Source: Deltaproteobacteria bacterium
Lineage (GTDB): Bacteria; Desulfobacterota; DSM-4660; Desulfatiglandales; HGW-15
Direction: 5' to 3'
Length of the DNA: 8,006 nt
Assembly: GCA_019308525.1 (NCBI GenBank)
Contig: JAFDIC010000167.1
Coordinates: forward strand, 1-8,006
The first letter of the stretch is position 1, and every line of letters begins with the position of its first letter. The notes beneath the pieces were generated by a model. That model was not told the origin of the DNA, searched no databases, and saw nothing but the letters and a program-made list of their open reading frames with translations. Below, piece after piece: positions 5,861 to 8,006 of the stretch. Position numbers and translations under genes: made by a program.

Positions 5861-6370
5861 ATGGGAGAGAAAAAGGGAGAGAAGGAGAAAAGAGATTTGT
5901 TGCGGGGCAAGAGGGTCCTGATAGTGGATGATGAACCCGATGTGCTCGAGACCCTGGAGGAGCTTTTGTCCATGTGCGACGTGGTCAAGGCTACCACCTT
6001 TGAGGAGGCCCGGGATGCTTTGAGCACCCAGTACTTTGATATCGCCGTCCTGGACATAATGGGGGTGGACGGGTACAAGCTGCTCGAGCTTGCCAACGAA
6101 AGGAAGGTCATAGCCGTGATGCTGACGGCCCACGCCTTGAGCCCTGACAACGTGGTAAAATCTTACAAGGAAGGGGCGGCATCCTATGTCCCCAAGGACG
6201 AGATAGCCAATATTGCCACCTACCTTAATGACATACTCCAGGCAAAGGAGGAAGGCAAGAGCACCTGGTGGCGGTGGATGGATAGGCTGGGTGCTTTTTT
6301 CGAAAGACGCTTTGGCCCAGACTGGAAAATGGACGATAAGGAGTTCTGGGACAAGTTCATGTACTATTGA
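5861..6370 (+). CDS. Single-domain response regulator with aromatic C-terminal tail
   Basis: This 169-aa cytoplasmic receiver protein is probably phosphorylated by a histidine kinase encoded elsewhere. A charged leader (1-17) precedes a CheY-like REC domain (about 18-130). The acidic pair is D23-D24 in VLIVDDEPDV, the phospho-acceptor is D65 in AVLDIM, the switch Thr is T89 in LTA, and the conserved Lys is K112 in PKDE. All catalytic positions are intact. No DNA-binding, GGDEF, HD-GYP or kinase domain follows. Instead there is a 35-40 residue tail rich in Trp, Phe and Tyr, with WWRWMDRLGAFFERRFG (136-152) and then DKEFWDKFMYY. The ATG has GAGGAGAG 7 nt upstream. No kinase gene is adjacent. 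The tail may mediate dimerisation, membrane association or partner binding; that is conjecture. Confidence 0.9.
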   Translation: MGEKKGEKEKRDLLRGKRVLIVDDEPDVLETLEELLSMCDVVKATTFEEARDALSTQYFDIAVLDIMGVDGYKLLELANERKVIAVMLTAHALSPDNVVKSYKEGAASYVPKDEIANIATYLNDILQAKEEGKSTWWRWMDRLGAFFERRFGPDWKMDDKEFWDKFMYY

Positions 6371-6383
6371 GGAAGGCCTGTCT

Positions 6384-6427
6384 CTGGTGAACTGCCCCGC
6401 AGCAAGCCGGGGGGTACCAGGAGTTCA
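6384..6427 (+). repeat. GCAGCAAGC stem-loop element, copy 1, downstream of the response regulator
   Basis: CCCCG (6395-6399) pairs with CGGGG (6408-6412) around CAGCAAGC. An outer pair, TGAACT (6388-6393) with AGTTCA (6422-6427), encloses it, and TGGT/ACCA is an alternative outer pairing. It starts just after the regulator stop but has no T-run, so it is not a standard intrinsic terminator. A related GCAGCAAGC hairpin lies at 6545-6556. I have the impression that similar elements recur between genes in Desulfobacterota genomes, but cannot verify it here. Confidence 0.6.
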
Positions 6428-6488
6428 GGAGCCGCAATAGAACAACCCTACAAGCAGCCCCATACTAACTTTGTCCTTCCGGGTTCTG

Positions 6489-6527
6489 GCTCCTGGATGC
6501 CTTAAACTCCGCGACACATCCAGGGGC
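6489..6527 (+). repeat. Stem-loop with 11-bp arms
   Basis: CCTGGATG (6492-6499) pairs perfectly with CATCCAGG (6517-6524). The stem extends outward by three more pairs, including one G-T, to 6489/6527. The loop is 17 nt and no T-run follows. It lies between the two GCAGCAAGC elements. Confidence 0.7.
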
Positions 6528-6544
6528 ATTATACATGACCATGG

Positions 6545-6556
6545 GCAGCAAGCTGC
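6545..6556 (+). repeat. GCAGCAAGC stem-loop element, copy 2
   Basis: GCAGC AA GCTGC forms a perfect 5-bp hairpin core, followed by GGGGAATTGTACCC, in which GGG and CCC can also pair. Copy 1 at 6384-6427 shares GCAGCAAGC, a following CGGGG and a GTACC, so both look like members of one family in the same orientation. Confidence 0.6.
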
Positions 6557-6712
6557 GGGGAATTGTACCCAGAGAGGGATCAAGGAGGATCTTCAGGAGG
6601 GGATGCGTTTGCTCTTCGGGGGCGCGAGCGGGAGGAATTCGGGATTTTCGAGGATATGGAAAGGGTATTTCCACTGGCTTACGGACACCCTTCGGGCCTT
6701 TTCTCAAAAACA

Positions 6713-6744
6713 GGGCTTTCTGTTTCCGGTAGGACAGACAGCCC
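6713..6744 (+). repeat. Compact hairpin, possible structured RNA element
   Basis: Three helices stack: GGGCT with AGCCC (6713-6717/6740-6744), TCTG with CAGA (6719-6722/6735-6738) and TCC with GGA (6725-6727/6732-6734), closed by a GGTA loop. A single T/C mismatch and a TT bulge interrupt 12 base pairs. No T-run follows. It lies upstream of the predicted start of transcription of the next gene (about 6844), so it would not be in that gene's leader unless transcription starts farther upstream. Confidence 0.6.
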
Positions 6745-6808
6745 GTAACCCAGTAGAGGCTCCCATGATTCTTTGACAAAAGTAAAAAAGAAGAAAAAGA
6801 GATTTATG

Positions 6809-6837
6809 TTGACAAACAATGAATGAAGTACTATAAA
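6809..6837 (+). promoter_or_regulatory. Strong predicted sigma70 promoter of the Ala/Gly-rich protein gene
   Basis: Perfect -35 TTGACA (6809-6814), an optimal 17-nt spacer and -10 TATAAA (6832-6837, five of six consensus bases). An A-rich stretch at 6779-6800 upstream resembles an UP element. Transcription would begin near 6844 and give a leader of about 74 nt containing two small inverted repeats, TTGAT/ATCAA and GGATC/GATCC. Confidence 0.82.
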
Positions 6838-6903
6838 TACACATTGATTTAAAAGAAAGATCAACAGGTAGACAAAGATAACAGGATCTAGGATTGATCC
6901 GAC

Positions 6904-6911
6904 AAAGGAGG
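6904..6911 (+). promoter_or_regulatory. Strong Shine-Dalgarno site fixing the start at 6918
   Basis: AAAGGAGG stands 6 nt before the ATG at 6918. An in-frame TTG at 6894 would place this site inside the coding region and is rejected. Confidence 0.85.
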
Positions 6912-6917
6912 GGGAAG

Positions 6918-7256
6918 ATGAAGAGGGGAAAACCAGGTATGGGTGCAAAAGTGGGAATCTGCTTTCTTCTGTTATCTTTCGTGATTTTGCCTGTGACAAC
7001 TCGATTGTCTCTGGCGGCCGAAAAGAAGCTACTTCCCAAGGCAGGTGAGGCGACAGGAGCCGCCCCAACCGAAGTGGCGCAAGCAGGAGCAGCAGGGGCC
7101 GCGGGTGCCGGTGAGGCAGCGGCAGGGGCGGCAGCCGCAGGGACGGCAGCAGGTGTGAGCGCGGTCACCCTGGCGGTAATTGGCGGGATAGCTGCGGCTG
7201 TTATCGTAGGCGCGGCTGCGGCAGGGGACGAGGGAGCGGCCGCGGTTCATCATTAA
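6918..7256 (+). CDS. Small exported Ala/Gly-rich protein with a C-terminal hydrophobic segment
   Basis: This 112-aa protein has no function I can name. Residues 1-33 form a signal peptide: basic start (MKRGKPGMGAK), hydrophobic core (VGICFLLLSFVILPV) and likely cleavage after SLA. A short charged spacer (EKKLLPK) leads into a low-complexity Ala/Gly stretch (about 44-79). VSAVTLAVIGGIAAAVIVGAAA (80-101) is a glycine-containing hydrophobic segment that could insert in a membrane or self-associate. The end is GDEG then AAAVHH. The layout recalls small exported Ala/Gly/Thr-rich proteins such as E. coli YjbE and GfcA of exopolysaccharide operons, but this is a resemblance of architecture, not shown homology. 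The gene is monocistronic: consensus-like promoter, strong ribosome site and strong terminator suggest high expression. GCN/GGN codon bias makes the middle very GC-rich. Confidence 0.82.
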   Translation: MKRGKPGMGAKVGICFLLLSFVILPVTTRLSLAAEKKLLPKAGEATGAAPTEVAQAGAAGAAGAGEAAAGAAAAGTAAGVSAVTLAVIGGIAAAVIVGAAAAGDEGAAAVHH

Positions 7257-7317
7257 CCAGCAGCGTATCCACTATATACTATTTTTGCTGTGAAAGAGAC
7301 CATGTAGGTCGACCCCA

Positions 7318-7359
7318 AAAGCGAGGAGTGTGCGGCGGCGCGTTCTCCTCGTTTTTTTT
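7318..7359 (+). terminator. Strong intrinsic terminator of the Ala/Gly-rich protein gene
   Basis: CGAGGAG (7322-7328) pairs with CTCCTCG (7345-7351) and eight T residues follow at once (7352-7359). The stem can extend outward through A/T and G-T pairs, and a small GC-rich inner hairpin sits in the 16-nt loop. It begins about 60 nt after the stop codon. Confidence 0.92.
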
Positions 7360-7588
7360 GCCCAAAATCCTACAGGGCGATACTCCCAAACATATTGGCA
7401 AGTTTCCCGTGATATGATAGGAGCTATATCAGTTCCCTCACCAGTGCCTCCCTGGGTTCCTGGCACGGGGAAAGGACAATAACCTTCATAATTACAATAA
7501 GATAATACTCACGGACCCCTGGAAGGGAAGGGGCGGAGCACTGCTCAAGAAGCACACAGGACCTACGACCGACAACCAAGGACCGAAG

Positions 7589-7639
7589 AAGTGACAAGTA
7601 TCACTCACTTGTAACTTGTCACTTGTAACTCGTGACTTC
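7589..7639 (+). repeat. GTCACTTGT / AACTCGTGACTTC repeat, copy B
   Basis: Positions 7614-7639 equal 1608-1633 exactly. Unlike copy A, this copy also carries an inverted unit at its left: AAGTGACAAGT (7589-7599) pairs with ACTTGTCACTT (7614-7624) as an 11-bp hairpin with a 14-nt loop. A TAGGAGC element follows directly. Confidence 0.85.
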
Positions 7640-7642
7640 CTC

Positions 7643-7665
7643 TAGGAGCAGCATCTTGCCGCGAC
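7643..7665 (+). repeat. TAGGAGCGG hairpin element, copy 3
   Basis: TAGGAGCAGCATCTTGCCGC: GCAGCA pairs with TGCCGC across TCT with one mismatch. Position relative to the GTCACTTG array is the same as for copy 2 (1637-1659), which shows that the two form one composite repeat. Confidence 0.7.
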
Positions 7666-7695
7666 CCGGATATCTCTGGGAGACAGGGATTTCCT

Positions 7696-7724
7696 GGCAC
7701 GGATTGCACGGATTACACGGATGA
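7696..7724 (+). repeat. CACGGATT nonamer repeat, direct copy
   Basis: Three 9-bp units in tandem: CACGGATTG, CACGGATTA and CACGGATGA (7698-7724). An inverted counterpart lies at 7916-7946. A single exact CACGGATTA unit also occurs at 9-17, at the left edge of the window. Confidence 0.85.
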
Positions 7725-7732
7725 TGTAAGTC

Positions 7733-7764
7733 TTTTTTCAATCAAGGCCTCTTGATTGAAAAAA
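7733..7764. repeat. Perfect 14-bp inverted repeat
   Basis: TTTTTTCAATCAAG (7733-7746) and CTTGATTGAAAAAA (7751-7764) are exact reverse complements around GCCT. The T-run is on the 5' arm and the A-run on the 3' arm on both strands, so it is not an intrinsic terminator in either direction. It could form a hairpin, a cruciform or a two-fold symmetric protein site. Confidence 0.9.
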
Positions 7765-7872
7765 CCTCTTTCGGCCTACGGCGGGAAAAGAAGGGGCAAT
7801 GTAAGTCGCCTGCAAAAGGGAAGGTGGCGAAAACCGGAGGTTCCTTCCAGCATGTGATGGTGCCAGATGGCT

Positions 7873-7906
7873 TCTATGGTGATTCGGGTGCCCGAATCAC
7901 CATAGA
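7873..7906. repeat. Perfect 16-bp inverted repeat
   Basis: TCTATGGTGATTCGGG (7873-7888) and CCCGAATCACCATAGA (7891-7906) are exact reverse complements around TG. No T-run follows. On its right side it runs into a short tandem duplication, ATAGAC twice (7902-7913). Confidence 0.92.
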
Positions 7907-7915
7907 CATAGACCA

Positions 7916-7946
7916 GATTATTCGCGTAATCCGCGAAATCCGTGCC
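7916..7946 (-). repeat. CACGGATT nonamer repeat, inverted copy
   Basis: On the minus strand this reads CACGGATTT, CGCGGATTA and CGCGAATAA. Across 27 bp (7920-7946) it matches the direct copy at 7696-7722 at 23 positions, so the two form inverted arms around the hairpins between them. Confidence 0.85.
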
Positions 7947-7952
7947 AAAAAA

Positions 7953-7983
7953 GAAGTGACGAGTGACAAGAGACAAGTCACTT
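7953..7983 (-). repeat. GTCACTTGT / AACTCGTGACTTC repeat, inverted copy C
   Basis: The reverse complement of 7953-7981 matches 7611-7639 at 25 of 29 positions. It has its own short hairpin, AAGTGAC (7954-7960) with GTCACTT (7977-7983). Confidence 0.8.
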
Positions 7984-8006
7984 GGAAGACCCATGCAACC
8001 AATAGG

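Larger units (their letters stand above)
6371..6917. other. 547-bp intergenic region with several stem-loops, no confident gene
   Basis: The region between the response regulator and the Ala/Gly-rich protein carries two related GCAGCAAGC hairpins, an 11-bp stem (6489-6527), an interrupted 12-bp hairpin (6713-6744), a purine-rich tract (6779-6803) and then the promoter of the next gene. Reading frames of about 100 codons exist on both strands of 6465-6780, but none has a well-spaced ribosome site and their composition does not stand out. Confidence 0.7.
7360..8006. other. 647-bp region without a visible gene, ending in a repeat island
   Basis: No frame here has a ribosome site and plausible composition. 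Positions 7360-7560 look like plain spacer, with one small inverted repeat (GTGCC 7444-7448 with GGCAC 7462-7466) and an A+T-rich patch (7477-7510). From 7561 to 7983 the DNA is almost entirely repeats and hairpins, listed separately. 7984-8006 shows nothing. Confidence 0.75.

Noticed and set aside
6711..6760. Possible cyclic-di-GMP (GEMM) riboswitch, suggested by CAGGGC and CCGGTAGG
   Set aside because: The order and spacing of the conserved GEMM blocks do not match, and the site lies before the predicted transcription start of the next gene.
6471..6776. 101-codon plus-strand frame (TTG start; also an internal ATG at 6602)
   Set aside because: Its C-terminal half looks somewhat protein-like, but the TTG has no ribosome site, the AGGAGG before the ATG is too close, and the end of the frame coincides with the 6713-6744 hairpin. 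Comparison with relatives would settle it.
6465..6779. 104-codon minus-strand frame opposite the previous one
   Set aside because: Composition is rich in Pro, Arg and Ser without motifs and there is no ribosome site; probably chance.
6954..6962. Lipoprotein signal (Cys15 of the exported protein)
   Set aside because: The residues before the Cys (VGI) do not make a lipobox, and cleavage there would leave the hydrophobic core in the mature protein. A standard signal peptidase site after SLA fits better.
7441..7470. Hairpin GTGCC/GGCAC as a terminator or regulatory site
   Set aside because: Only a 5-bp stem with a 13-nt loop and no T-run; within chance expectation.
7695..7709. TGGCAC followed by TTGCA, resembling a sigma54 promoter
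   Set aside because: Only 8 nt separate the GG and GC elements where sigma54 sites need 10. The similarity is a by-product of the CACGGATT repeat, and no gene follows.
7733..7764. Intrinsic terminator
   Set aside because: The T-run is on the 5' arm and the A-run on the 3' arm on both strands, opposite to what termination needs.
7589..7983. CRISPR array
   Set aside because: Repeats are short, degenerate, partly inverted and not separated by regular unique spacers; no cas gene is present.

Overview
The window reads like bacterial chromosome with moderately high GC. I infer a Desulfobacterota (former Deltaproteobacteria) relative: the branched-chain amino-acid type ABC transporter, a stand-alone receiver protein with an aromatic tail, and intergenic DNA packed with short TTGAAC-, GTCACTTG- and CACGGATT-type repeats all fit that group. 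No rRNA or other taxonomic marker is present, so this is an inference.

Positions 1-5102 hold a complete HAAT-family ABC importer. The periplasmic binding protein gene (livK-like, 87-1301, + strand) faces a tightly packed minus-strand operon in the order livG-livF-livH-livM (5102 down to 1755). The two ATPases and two permeases are joined by a 4-bp overlap, a 2-bp gap and a 1-bp overlap. A good sigma70-type promoter lies at 5162-5190. The two units converge on a 453-bp gap holding one intrinsic terminator (after livK) and a dense set of repeats.

Positions 5222-5720 hold two small, unrecognised minus-strand genes that look translationally coupled, just upstream of the liv promoter. Divergent from them, with its own promoter at 5731-5759, is a 169-aa single-domain response regulator (5861-6370) with no DNA-binding domain and an aromatic C-terminal tail.

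Positions 6371-6917 contain no confident gene but at least four stem-loops, two of them sharing a GCAGCAAGC core. A near-consensus sigma70 promoter (6809-6837) then drives a short exported Ala/Gly-rich protein (6918-7256), which ends at a strong intrinsic terminator (7318-7359). From 7360 to 8006 no gene is visible. The right part of that stretch (7589-7983) is a pseudo-symmetric repeat island: inverted copies of two repeat families nest around two perfect hairpins with 14-bp and 16-bp arms.

The genes are mostly ordinary transport and signalling functions. The less explained material is the repeat and hairpin DNA, the coupled small-gene pair and the tail of the response regulator. I saw no CRISPR array, transposase, tRNA or rRNA.
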